From positions 620,001-684,000 of the forward strand of contig JAQGEQ010000316.1 in NCBI GenBank assembly GCA_034620365.1: 64,000 nucleotides of DNA, given 5' to 3'. The notes under the pieces were generated by a model, which was not told the origin of the DNA, ran no database searches, and saw only the letters and a list, made by a program, of their open reading frames with translations. Every line of letters begins with the position of its first letter. Within the stretch, counting starts at the first letter, position 1. The position numbers and the translations under genes are program-made. Below, piece by piece: positions 1-11,020 of the stretch. The stretch comes from Pegea sp. RAD2-039. Its lineage: Eukaryota > Chordata > Thaliacea > Salpida > Salpidae.

Positions 1-2902
1 CAAATGGCGGTGGCATAGGATGATGAGAAAGTTACCTTGATGGCGGCGAGATGTTGTCTCGACTTCGTGGAATTGGTGAATTTGATCTACTTCTACTTGT
101 AGATGATTTTGATGAGATGCTTGATGATCGTCGTTGTCGCTGTTCTAAAGCACGTTTCGCGCGTGTTTTAGCGCGAAAAAATTCGAACAATCCATTTGTC
201 TCCCAACCATCGCTACAAAATATCACTGATGACGTCACTGACATCACTGATGACGTCACTAACGCGTTACGAGGGTAACCGTGTGATGGAGGAAGATAAA
301 AAGCTTCAACGGCAGCGAGAAGTCGATCATTGGGAGGAAGAGGAGGAGGAAACCGGATGAGATCAGGATCAAGCTCTTTGTATTCCATTTCAGAGAGCTG
401 TATGAAAGAAGAGCTGAAATCTGGTCAACAAGTGGATCTCTAGGTCGTTTACAGGCACTAGGGGCGCCATCAGACCAGCCGGAAGATCGTAGTACGGCGC
501 TTTTGGTTTCAAAGCTTCATCTGATGATGTCACAGGCGCAATTGGCGCTGTGGGAGGTGATTTTTGAACGTTTTTGCTACCACCAGATGGCGCTGTTGGC
601 GCGAAATCAGGCTGCTGTGGCTCCGCATAGCTGCTGATGACGTCATTTGAATGATAGGATCATTTAGATGAAAATGTTACTTACTCTTGTCGCGGAGGAA
701 AGTTGTCATGAGGACGATCGATTCGCGATGATGACGTCATCCAAGGTTCATTTAGAGGAGGTTGAAACTTTGCAGGGCCATCACCTAGCAAAGACGATGA
801 CGTCATCATCTTGTGACGTCATCAAACGCCTCACCTTGAAAGTTGTTGTCAGCAGATTCATTGAAATGATCTCTCATCGGCAGAGGCTGCAATGTTTTGG
901 AGTCAATCAACTGAATTTACGAGTTGCGCGCTTTTACCTTATTTGGTAATCGACGATTGTCGAAGAATTGTCGCTTCTCGTTGATTTGAAGCTGCAGATG
1001 ATCACAATACTCCTGATGCTGATGTTTATACTTTTCAAATTTGCTCTGAAACTCGTGTTTGATGTTTCGAATGGTTTCAGCGTGAAAAGAGCTCCGTTCC
1101 ATCTGACGAAGAAGATATTGTTGTTAGCGACCAGTAGTAACCAACAACAACCAATTAGTAACCAACAACAACCAATTAGTAACCAACAGCAACCAATTAG
1201 TAACCAACAGCAACCATCAATCACCTGATATTCATTCAAAGTATTTTCTGGTCTTCGGATTCCATTTACAATTTTGATTTGGAAATATTTTTGTTCTTCC
1301 CACAAATCCAACAGCTTCGACAGCTTATCACGATCTAGCCCTTCTGAATCTACAACACATATGACGTCATCAAACGCGTTCATGATGTCATCACTCACTA
1401 ATGAAGGTGATGCAATAGATGGGAGTGATCACGTGTTCAATTGCCATCATCAAATGATCAATATTCCGTCGCGCCGCGTGATGAATGACGTCATGAAGCA
1501 AGTACACGAGATGTAGATTCATATTAACGTCTTGACGCTGTTTGCGCGCCTGTTAAGTCATCAGATTAGTCTCAAATTGATGTAGTAATGACGTCACCTT
1601 TCGCGAAGCAGTCACAACGCGATTGAGAATTAATTTGCATATTATCGAGGAATGAAAAGGCGAAATGGAGTTGTTTAGAATCCACTGTTTGCAACTAGCA
1701 ATTGAATCTTTAGTGCAAGAGTCAATCACTGGTTGCAGAAGATGATCCAACTGATTTAAATTGATTCCAGCTTCACCAGCATGCTGCAATCCATCTTTTT
1801 CATCTAATTCATAGATGATTTCATCGACACGAGCTTCTTCTTGCGCTGTTAGAGACTTTCAAAGATGTGATGACGTCATCTGTTGGTTTTAATCCTAATC
1901 ACCTCGTATTGTTGTTGCAAGTTCATTTCACTTTCTCGAATTTGTTGCTTCATAAACTCTTCGTCGTCTAATTGGTCGTTTGACATCACCGAATGTGACG
2001 TCATCATAAAAGGGCGCGGGGGGATGTTGACGGAGGGATTTGGAGGTATTGGTGGCTGGTTGCTAGGCAGAAAGTTTGGAGGTGGTTGTTGTTGCCATGG
2101 AGGTATCACAGGAAGATTGTTCTGTGATTAAAAAACAATTTTGCTGAAACATTAGTGAAAATTTACATAAACATTTTTCAAACCAACCAGCTAATTACCC
2201 ATTAAACTAACCAATAAACCATCTAAACGACCAGTAACTAACCATAGCAGGAGCTTGATTGAATGGAGTGAAATTCATTTGGTTCCACTGGTTGCTATGA
2301 CTACTTACATCTGGAAGATTTGAGTTTTGAGGATTCAACACTAGAATTAAAATAGTTTCAACTCCACATCATTAATAAATATTTTAATTACTTTGTTGTT
2401 CACTTGCAAGTTTATATTTGTAATATGCAAAATATTTTCCACCAAATAAAAAAGAAAACTTTGGATTATTTTTCTGTTTATTTTTTGTCATATTTTCAAA
2501 TTCTAAACCATTCCTAGCAACAAAATTTGCCAACTTATCTATGATATTCTTTACTTCAGACTCTAGAAAAATTGAAAAAAATTTATTTAAATTGTAAAAC
2601 TGTTTATTATCACAAAGAAATTTGCATTTTGTATATTTTAATAAAATATTTCTTTAATGTAAAAAAGTAAAGTAATAAAATAATAATAATTAATTAATTC
2701 AATAATAAAATTGAACTATTTTTATTCATAAAACAATTTTGATAATAGTTAAAATTATAATAACAAAATATTAACTTATTTATAATTATAAAAGCAATTT
2801 ATTAAACTAAATTACATTCACTATTTTTGTTTTGATATTTTTCATTATTTAATTAATAATTATAAAAACAATCTCACCTTCGGGCACATTTGGTATAACC
2901 AT
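1..2902 (-). CDS. CHERP: CHERP homologue, 3' part outside window
   Basis: Calcium homeostasis endoplasmic reticulum protein, a nuclear SR-related factor associated with U2 snRNP and splicing. Translation from the ATG at 2902 begins MVIPNVPE. After an intron comes a SURP domain (about 2390-2560; IDKLANFVARNG, NPKFSFLFGG, YYKYKLASEQQ). A Pro/Gln linker follows, then a CID domain (about 1240-1780; LLQPVIDSCTKD, HDVIHHA, TPIYC, LLDLWEEQKYF). The C-terminal block (about 36-370) reads LDPDLIRFPPPLPP, RLLAAVEAFYLPPSH, GWETNGLFEFFRAK and an Arg/Ser run. The order and spacing match animal CHERP. The G-patch end lies beyond position 1. At least six introns of about 48-52 nt carry TGACGTCA (for example 213-263, copies at 638, 798, 814, 1362, 1589, 1871). 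The intron at 1103-1224 is a tandem repeat. Some linker exon borders are uncertain. Confidence 0.9.
1103..1224 (-). repeat. CHERP intron made of a 21-bp tandem repeat
   Basis: The intron between the CID end (LNEYQ) and the following helix (MERSSFHAE) contains about four copies of a 21-bp unit at roughly 1135-1220. On the sense strand the unit contains TTACTAATTGGTTG. The splice sites are GTGATT and GTCAG. Each unit holds a branch-point-like TTACTAAT. Confidence 0.8.
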
Positions 2903-5900
2903 TTTTAATGTAAGTCTCAATCAAGACTTTTTCAAAAAATAAAAAAAGAATCGGTTATCAATTTTAGTTAAGAGATCTGAAACATTCGAAAATCAGTTTT
3001 ACATTAAATAACTTACAGCAAAATATCATAAAATTACTTTTAGTTACAAAAATTATAAAGCTTTATAATTCATTTCTTTTATTAATAAGCCAAGTTATAA
3101 ATTTTTAATTAAAGTTAAAAAATAATAGTTCAAAGATGTTTGTTTAGAATTATCTCATTTATTTTCCTTCAAAACACAGAGTCTCATAAAATCAGAATAT
3201 TCGAAAATGAAAATCGACCATAATGTTTGAAATTTCGGCATAAATTAAAAATGATTATGAATAAATCTTAAAAAATAAGAAAAAAATATTAACCGTAATT
3301 AAATTGATGTATAAAACTTTTAGCCAAACATTAAAAGAAAAAAAATAATTGTCTGCAATTATATATTCTAAATCTCTTATTTTAAAAACTAATTCCCATT
3401 TTGGTATCTTTGCAAATTAATTTTATATCACTGCTATAATTTTGATTGATTATTCTTTAAAATCATCACAATCTAATAAAAAACTTAAAATCTGCTTTTA
3501 AACTATTACTAAAACATATAAAAAATCTGATATTATAAGATTTTTTTTTTAATCGCTAATGAAAAATATTTTTAACTTTTTATGTACGAAAAACTGACAT
3601 TAAAAAATTATTATGCTTTATGAAAAACAAATCGATGGCAGTAAGGGTTTGGCTGGGGCACGATGCATAGGTCGCAGATAACATTTGAAAGTGAAAGTAA
3701 GTAGCATCATTGGAAGAACAGTTAGGAAAAGTTTCAAATTCAGTTAGGTGTCAAAGCCTTACGTAGTATATGCGCCGTTCCCAAGAAGAAATTAGAAATA
3801 GATTTCTTGTAATCTATACAAAGATCTTACTACAAAGCAATTATTATTTTATTAATCGTATAACTGCAATCATTTTCCCCAATAATAATGAGTTATCAGT
3901 TCATATGAAAAAATTTTTTAATTCTTTTTAGAAGCCATTTGTATTTTAAGAATTACTAAACTTAAAATAAAGAAAAGGTGAATAACTAATAAGCTAAATT
4001 AGTCAAATATATTAAAAATGTTGTGAAATGATTCAATTCAATGAAAATTTAACCAATAATTTTTCATAAATTTTGGAGTAACTTATATTCAATTAAGAAC
4101 AAAAACATATTTTCATAAATTAATTCAAGTAGAGCTCTCTACATGATAATAAATCACAAAAAATATAAATAATTTAAACGTTAGAAGGAAGTAAGTTAGA
4201 ACAACCATCAGCCACCAAGCACAAGACAGCTGCTGGAAGCAGATAGCTCTTTAGTACTCTTACCCACAAAGTATAGTATTAATAAAACAGATTTTGTTGG
4301 TTTGATTTTAATCGATCGAATAATTTAAAAGTCAAGGTGCTAAATTGGAGGAACTGACTTATATTTAAATGTTTGTGCTTTACGTGGTTTTAACTGTAGC
4401 TTTGATCATAAGTTCTTCCTTTTGAAAAAGTATTACCCAAGAACCTAAATACCATTTCTGGATTGCTTAAGCTTTTAACCCTCACTTTGTGTTGTCTAAT
4501 TGTACCTTTCAGCATTTCCTCATTTCCTATTGAAGATACTAATAGTATTTAAGGAAATTTCAACTTAGATTTTAGCCTTGCAGTATATGACTTTATGTGA
4601 GTTTATACATTTTTAGCACGTGACTAAAGGAAACTAACAATTTACTTCCTCACAGAATCTGATTTATGGAAGACAAAGATTTATATTTATTCTCTTAACA
4701 TTTTTTTGTGCTTTTTGTTATTTAAAAACGTATTTTCAAAATAAAAAAATAATTTCGAATGTACCACGTGGTTAAAAATGATTAAAAATTATCATAATTA
4801 AAGAGATGTTAGTCCTTAAAAGATTACAAATTATCAAAAATTCTGAAAAAATCTGTTTAGATTGAAAAAAAAATTAAATAAAAAAAATTCTGAATTTTCT
4901 AAATTTTCTAAATTATTGGTTTATTATTTCAAAGTTTTTTTTAAAGACAACATCTGTTTAAACTGGTTTTCACTACTCGATCTAATTCTAAAAATAGAAA
5001 TTTCTTTACTTTAAAATTAGCAATTTACTTTAACTTATCCAAAATAAAAATTCTTGCATTATTTATTATTTAGTAAATACAAAAATTTTCATCTGAAGCC
5101 CAAATTATTTCATTTAAATAATTACCTAAATGGCTTAGTTCTACAAATGTTTTAATTAGCTAATTATCTGTAGCAACAAAAACTAGGATTTCTAGCAAAT
5201 TAATGTCGTGTAACAGTAAAAAATAAGTAAAATATAATTAATTCAAAATTGCATTTAAAGTAAAAATGATTTATATATTTATTTTGCTTTTCGTATTCTT
5301 AACTGTTCAAAGAAACTTTAAGATTTAAAGAAATGTTTTGATTTTGTACTAATACTTGATAGCTGAAGTTGACAAAGTTAATTACAACTACCAGAAAATT
5401 TATTTCATAGATATAAAAAGATCATCTTCACAAGTGTCGTAAATGAAATAAAAGATTTAGTATCAAAAATTGGTTGTGATAAGAAACATCAATTATCGAT
5501 TTTTAACTGTTATAAGCTAGAAAATAAATGTCCAGTAAAAGAAAATAGATTTAATTTTTTACTTTTAAACATTTTAACTACTTTTTCCAACAAAATTTAA
5601 ATCTAATTAAAACTAAAAATAAAAAAAAGTACTTAAAGAAATATGTAAACATTACAAACATTGAAAAAATTCAGTCTATTCAAACTTAGAACTCTAAGTA
5701 TTTACTGACGTCATCAACAACTATACATTATTTGGGTTAAACTGATATTTGTAATTTAAGGTTAGACGAAGATGAATTGTTTTATCAATTCAGTATTTTA
5801 TCCTTACTTTTGAAGCAATGGTTTATAATAACGTTTTTTTTTAAATTGTTTTACTCTAACAATTAAATAAACGATTTTCAATCAATTGGAGCTTTTAAAA

Positions 5901-6352
5901 TTGATTAAAAATTAACATTTAATTTCTTAAATTGCTGACGTCATTTATGTGCTACTGAACAATTAAAGAAAATATCAATTTTTTTGTTCACTTTTCAAAA
6001 GCTTTAAAACCAAAATTAAACAAAAAATGAAAAGTAACAAAAGTTATAGAAAGATAAACAAAAGTAAAAGTTTCAAATGTTTTCATTTCAATTGTTGATT
6101 CCATTAAATACTTACAAGTTTTTATTTTTCAGTTTTTTTCTTGCTTTCAGTTTACAGAAAATATCGGTTTTATATAATATTTCAAAACTATCTTTTTTAG
6201 AAAGTAACAGACAGATCAATATTATAAAATATTTCTAAATTTCAAACTTTTTTATTTTTGAAAAATGATAAGCTTTAACAATAGTAAAACAGATAACAAC
6301 CACAAGTAACCAGTAGCAACCGATAATAAACAGTAATAACCAAATTGAAGAA
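2903..6352. other. Intergenic, AT-rich, between divergent CHERP and STPG4
   Basis: I see no gene here. It is long A+T-rich DNA with two TGACGTCA sites (5706, 5936), a dispersed repeat at about 3637-3720 that recurs at 37418, a 40-bp LINE scrap at about 3793-3832, and a repeat fragment at 4207-4250 that recurs inverted near 25215-25260. The promoters of both flanking genes should lie here, but no core element is clear. Confidence 0.6.
3637..3832 (+). repeat. Dispersed repeat with LINE scrap
   Basis: The block TGGCAGTAAGGGTTTGGCT followed by CGATGCATAG and GAAAGTGAA recurs in diverged form at 37418-37490. The last 40 bp (TTTCTTGTAATCTATACAAA) resemble 27280-27325 inside the LINE remnant. The family is not identified. 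Confidence 0.55.
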
Positions 6353-7287
6353 ATGAATTTGTATTCTGAGAAAAATTCTAAAAGATCCTTTGAAAGACTT
6401 TATTCCGCTTACAGCAAAGTGAGTCATGTCATCTTCTTCGCATTTCAGTTTGTGACGTCATCATCTGTTTGAAGGGTCGCAAAACTTTCAAGGAGAACTT
6501 TGAAGCGCCATCTAGCGGCCGTGAATGGTGGCGAGCTGAAGTCAAGGTGCTGATGACGTCATTATCGATTATTTAAACAACTTATGACGTCATAGGACAC
6601 TCCAGTTCCAGGCCGCTATAATCTTCGAGGAAATTTTTTAGACGACAAATTTGTATCTTATAATTTTTTAGCGGTTGCACGCCCAGATATCTGTGACGTC
6701 ATACCTTCGGGGCGTTTACTGCTTCCAGGCGCTTATAAATATCGCGATTTTGTCGATCATGGGACGTCACTTCCGCAAACCTACGGATTTCGAAGCAAGA
6801 CGTCAAGTAATCGAAGTTTATCGAAGTCTCGGGATGTTTTTTATCTTAATATCGATTCACAACGCGTCATGTGAGTGATGACGTCATCATCGATATTAAT
6901 GACGTGTTGAAATCTTACAGTAACGGCGGAAGCTTTAAATCAAGATCTAATCGTCTTCCACTGTTTCAACCGGTAAGCAGATGACGTCATTGTTTGCTTG
7001 TCATTGAATCATGTTTAGAAAGAAGGACCAGCTCCTGGAATTTATGAGATGCCAAAATCACCTACTTATGTCATCACTTCTAGCTTCAAATCAAAGACTC
7101 CGCGTTTTACCTCATCACGAAATGTAAGCTGTGACGTCATCAACGCGAAACTTCTAACATATAGTTTCAGAAAGTTCCAGGGCCAGCAACTTACGCCCCG
7201 TCAATACAATCGCCGTTCCAATCAAAAGTCCTTGCTCAAATGGGGCGGCAAAATGGTCACTTTTTTCGAAGTTCTCATCGATTTTGA
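6353..7287 (+). CDS. STPG4: STPG4-like sperm-tail PG-rich repeat protein
   Basis: Six exons: 6353-6418, 6475-6546, 6596-6870, 6921-6972, 7019-7123 and 7171-7287, giving 228 residues, close to the family length. It starts MNLYSEKNSK, then GREWWRAEV, DTPVPGRYNL, LPGAYKYRDF, a TYGFRSK segment, GPAPGIYEMPKS, SSFKSKTPRF, VPGPATYAPS and the C-terminal AQMGRQNGHFF. The P-G-P-x-x-Y repeats and the closing MGxxxxxFF match vertebrate STPG4, a SHIPPO-type protein of sperm and ciliated cells. Such repeats are thought to associate with microtubules. All five introns are 46-56 nt and every one carries TGACGTCA (6453, 6554 and 6585, 6879, 6982, 7132). A further copy at 6694 is exonic. Orthology rests on remembered family sequence. 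Confidence 0.87.
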
Positions 7288-8158
7288 GTCCAGATGACAG
7301 TTTGGATTTTTGTTAAAATGGCCCAGGAGTTAATTGTTGTTAAAAATAAGGATAAAATATTTGAATAATTTCCTGAAATCGAATTTGAGGAAATAGTTTG
7401 ATGTTGAAGCTTGATCTAAATTCAAACACAAAGGAAGATTTTAGAAGAAACAAATTTCCTTCTTAAACTTTAAAATTTTGTGACTTTTTAAACAGATTTA
7501 AAAGCAGATAAAACTCCTTTTGCAGTGCTATTATAGATTATTTTATTAAAATATAAACAAGTTTTTAGCAAAAGGTAATTTATCATAAAAAAACAAAAAC
7601 ATAATTTATGAAACATAAAAGTCAGAAAGTAAAAATTTAAAAAAAAAGAAAGTATTTTTTTAAATTAAAGCCAGAATTGTTAATAATGAATGAGATAGAA
7701 GATCAGAACATGACTAAAAGCTTTGAATCCAATAAAAATCAGCTCTTAACCTTTTATCACTCTTTATACGATTCACAAAGAATTTGTTAAAAAGTTACCA
7801 ACTATTAATAGCAACCCATTACCAGCCAATCATGTAATAGAATCGACAAAACCACTGAGCCGTGACCATCTTAATGAATTATTAATGAAAAATCTCAGAC
7901 TTTATCTCAATTTAAAACGAGTGAAAATTTTATTCATCGAAGGTTTGACGCCATAAAAAGGTTCTGAAAGACAACAAATGTAAACAGCTGACTTCATCAA
8001 TCTTATACCGTAGTGACGTCATTAAATGATGACGTATTTTGATTGGCAGTTAAAAAAAAAACGCTTCGATCAAAAGTGAGAAAAAAGTTTAAAAAACGCA
8101 AGATAACGTCATACTGATGACGTCACCATCATGTACAAATGCCATCAACAGTAATCTA
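7288..8158. other. Convergent intergenic spacer STPG4/GPCR
   Basis: 3' flanks of two convergent genes. It is AT-rich, with TGACGTCA at 8014 and 8118 near the GPCR stop. No ORF or RNA gene was recognised. Confidence 0.6.
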
Positions 8159-9699
8159 TTAACAAGGTCTTGATGAATGGGTGACGAAATCTGACGTCAT
8201 AACGCGTTTTAGAGGTCGTGAAGTCGTAAGCAGTGAACCGAGACGACGGCGTATTCCTTTTCGATATCGCTTTGCTGCAAAGCAGTAGATCCAAGGTCCA
8301 AGGAGCGAATTAAAAGAGATAAAGAGGCGATCCAATAAAAAGATCATACAATATCTATCAAAGTAATGACGTCATCAGTGTGTGAGAGTGTCGGTGACGT
8401 CATCAACTCACCTTTCGTCTTTGTCTTCGACTGTGACTTCAGCAACTGTTAGAAATGTGATGATGAGGGCGAAGATGATGGAGCATATGATGAGGTGAAG
8501 AAATTTGGCAATAAATCGACCAATTAAGCGTCTTCGTGATCGCGATGATGACGTACAGATGCTCCCACTTCGCTTTGTCATTGTGGCGTGTGATTGGAGG
8601 GTTGCTGAAGTCTGAGGCATCTGTGAGTCTTCAAGGTCTGGCCCAGTGCTAATGTGGCCCAGCGTGTGAGGCGTTAGCGTGTGTGAGTTCCTCCAGTGTC
8701 TGCAGATGATGAAGAGAAAGACACTAACTAACATCGTAGCTGGAAGGAACATCAATAAGATCGGGAAGAGGATGTTCACGGGATTCATCTGTGGAGGTGA
8801 TGACGTCAATAGGGAGAAAGTGAAGATATTTAGAAAGAGAAATCAAATTAAATTGGAAATTGAATCAAATGAAGTGAAGCTGATACTGGTTACAGTAGAA
8901 AGCTTTTTAGATAATTTGGCAAATATACTTCGTTTTTTATTCAATATGATTTCAAATTTGTTGTTTAAAATTTCTAGAAAATTTGCAAAAGTTTTGTTTG
9001 AAATGACGATAAAAAAAGTTTGAATAAAATTCTGAAAGGAATAAATAAATTATGAATAAAAATGTCTTCTTTTGATGAATTTTTGTCAAACTACAATTTC
9101 TACAATTAAAATTTGATTTAAAAACTGTTGAAGTTACAAACCTTAAAAGATTCTTTGTTGCAGAAGACAGCAGAATCACTTAGCATGATCGTGGAGACAA
9201 CCACAAAAGTATACAACCAACTTCCGGCTAGCATAAGACTCAGCAATCGGTTTGACATAAAACGGTGGTAATTCATCGAATATTGACAATAAAAAGCGAT
9301 ATCGAAACCTAAAGTTGCCACAGCGACGTAAGGAACCATGACACAGGTCTTGTAAATAGGGCACCAAACTAAACAGATCCAGCTGATATCAGCTTGAGTC
9401 ATTAAAGGAGTCCTGTTGATCAGGAAGTCGAGCCCGTTACTAACTAACAACGCAAATCCACACAGCAAGTTACAGATGGCTAAATTAAGAACAAAATATT
9501 TGTTTTCTGGATGATGAACAGAAGTATTGGTATAAGAGACTCGTATGCAAATGAGGTTTGATATGATGATGAGGATTGCAAAGAGCACTCCAAGGATCAA
9601 CTCTATCGTGGCTCTTGGACAAGGTTCACAGAATGAAGCTGACGTGACGTGGTCAGATGAAAGATTCAGCGAATCAGAAACGGTGAAAGTCATTTTCAT
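8159..9699 (-). CDS. Orphan class A (rhodopsin-like) GPCR, atypical motifs
   Basis: Three exons (9142-9699, 8412-8788, 8159-8354) give 376 residues. Membrane segments are visible: TM1 ELILGVLFAILIIISNLI, TM2 YFVLNLAICNLLCGFALLVS, TM3 about VPYVAVATLGFDIAF, TM4 LLSLMLAGSWLYTFVVV, TM5 NILFPILLMFLPATMLVSV, TM6 LHLIICSIIFALIITF, TM7 LFISFNSLLGPWIYCF. ICL3 is long and Ser/Arg-rich. Two signatures are altered: the DRY site aligns with DIA, so Arg3.50 is missing, and NPxxY reads GPWIY. N-terminal NLS and NRT sequons fit an extracellular N-terminus. Both introns carry TGACGTCA (8801; 8367 and 8395), and one exonic copy encodes MTSD (8192). The ligand cannot be assigned; family-level confidence only. 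Confidence 0.85.
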
Positions 9700-11020
9700 A
9701 ATTTTGGCATCTCTAACTCTGAAAATGAAACAAAAATAAATTGAAGCTTCAATAATAAAAGTGATTATCGTTTCGAAATGTCGCGCTTCCGGTGATCATG
9801 ATGCTAATGAAGTAGTTATCAAAGAATGAAATTTATCAGAACTTAAAGGAGAGAAGCTGAAGAAGAAGTTGATGACTTCATCACTTGTAATTATTCAAAT
9901 GAAAAGTTTTGGATGTGACGACTCTGACGTCATTTGACTCTATTTGAACCTTTCCGAAGACATCAAGTCATCACACGTTAACAATAAGTAAACAAAAACA
10001 ATAAAAATGTTGAAATAGAAGAACTTTTTGAAGAACTATTCTTTTATCGCTAAGTTCTAAAACTTGTTTTTTAACTTCTGAAAAAACTTTCAGATTAATT
10101 TCAAATTTTGTTTCACTTTCAAATAACTGTTTATCATTTTTTATTTATAAAACAAAAATTTGATGAAGCTAGTGAAATAGCGCCGTCAAGTGGCTGTCTC
10201 ATTTCCGCTACTTCCTAATTGTCTCTGTTATCTCAGAATATCTAAAAAATAGGAAAATGAGTCTTTGAATTACTTGATAAAAAACTAAAAACGTAAAAAT
10301 AGAATTAAACAATAACTGTCTAGTTTTTTTCATTGAAATTGATCTATTATTCATCAGAAGCTTTCTTTCAAACTGCAAATTGAAAAAAATGATTTTTCTG
10401 AAACTGAAAATTTTCAGTTTTTCAATTTTTCTTATGCGGGTGGCAAGAAGAAAACTTCACTCTTTATAAGGTGTCAATGAAGTGACGTCATCCAGAAGTT
10501 ATTAAAACTATACTCATTAAAAATACTGAGTTTAAGAAGTTAGATTACATCAAGGTTCGATGTAAATGAGAAGATTTTAAAATGAAATTAATTTCTTTAA
10601 AGGCTTTTTATAACAAATGAATTTAAATCAAACTTTCCCTCGAAAACTTTTTCTAAAACTCCTGAAACTTCCAAATTGATCAAATTTTATAAACAATAAA
10701 GAAAGTTGTTCATGTAATAACTATTAATAGATATCTTAACTAATTAAACTACCTTACATGCAGCTACGTTTTATATAATCCTTCTAAACTGCTAGATGCT
10801 TCTATCTATAAGCTGACTTTTTTCATGAACTCTTTTATAAATACTTTATTCAAATTTTCTCAACTTAAAAACAATTAAAATTTGAAATTTTATTTTGGAA
10901 ATTTTAGATTTACATTCTATCAACTTCTATCAACAAATCAATTATCTCAAAAAAACTGACTTGAAATTAATAAGCTTGTTTAAAATCTAACAATTTTATT
11001 TTAAACAAAACACAAACTAA
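9700..11020. other. Upstream region of GPCR / downstream of NAT10
   Basis: AT-rich. It holds two TGACGTCA sites (9925, 10483), which may serve the GPCR promoter. Just before the GPCR start, the sense strand reads TTTTCAG, then a four-codon upstream ORF (MPKL) whose stop overlaps the GPCR start as ATGA. A poly(A) signal for NAT10 (AATAAA on the minus strand) lies at 10995-11000. Confidence 0.55.

Noticed and set aside
51-278. Plus-strand open frame opposite CHERP
   Set aside because: It is the antisense of the CHERP C-terminal exon and its intron, with no homology of its own.
968-1228. Open frame with NQQQPIS repeats
   Set aside because: Antisense of the CHERP repeat intron. The Gln repeats are a translation of the 21-bp array.
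5706-10490. Classical CRE promoter sites as the sole explanation for TGACGTCA
   Set aside because: The intergenic copies (5706, 5936, 9925, 10483) could be promoters, but most copies lie inside introns throughout gene bodies, so promoter function alone does not explain the pattern.
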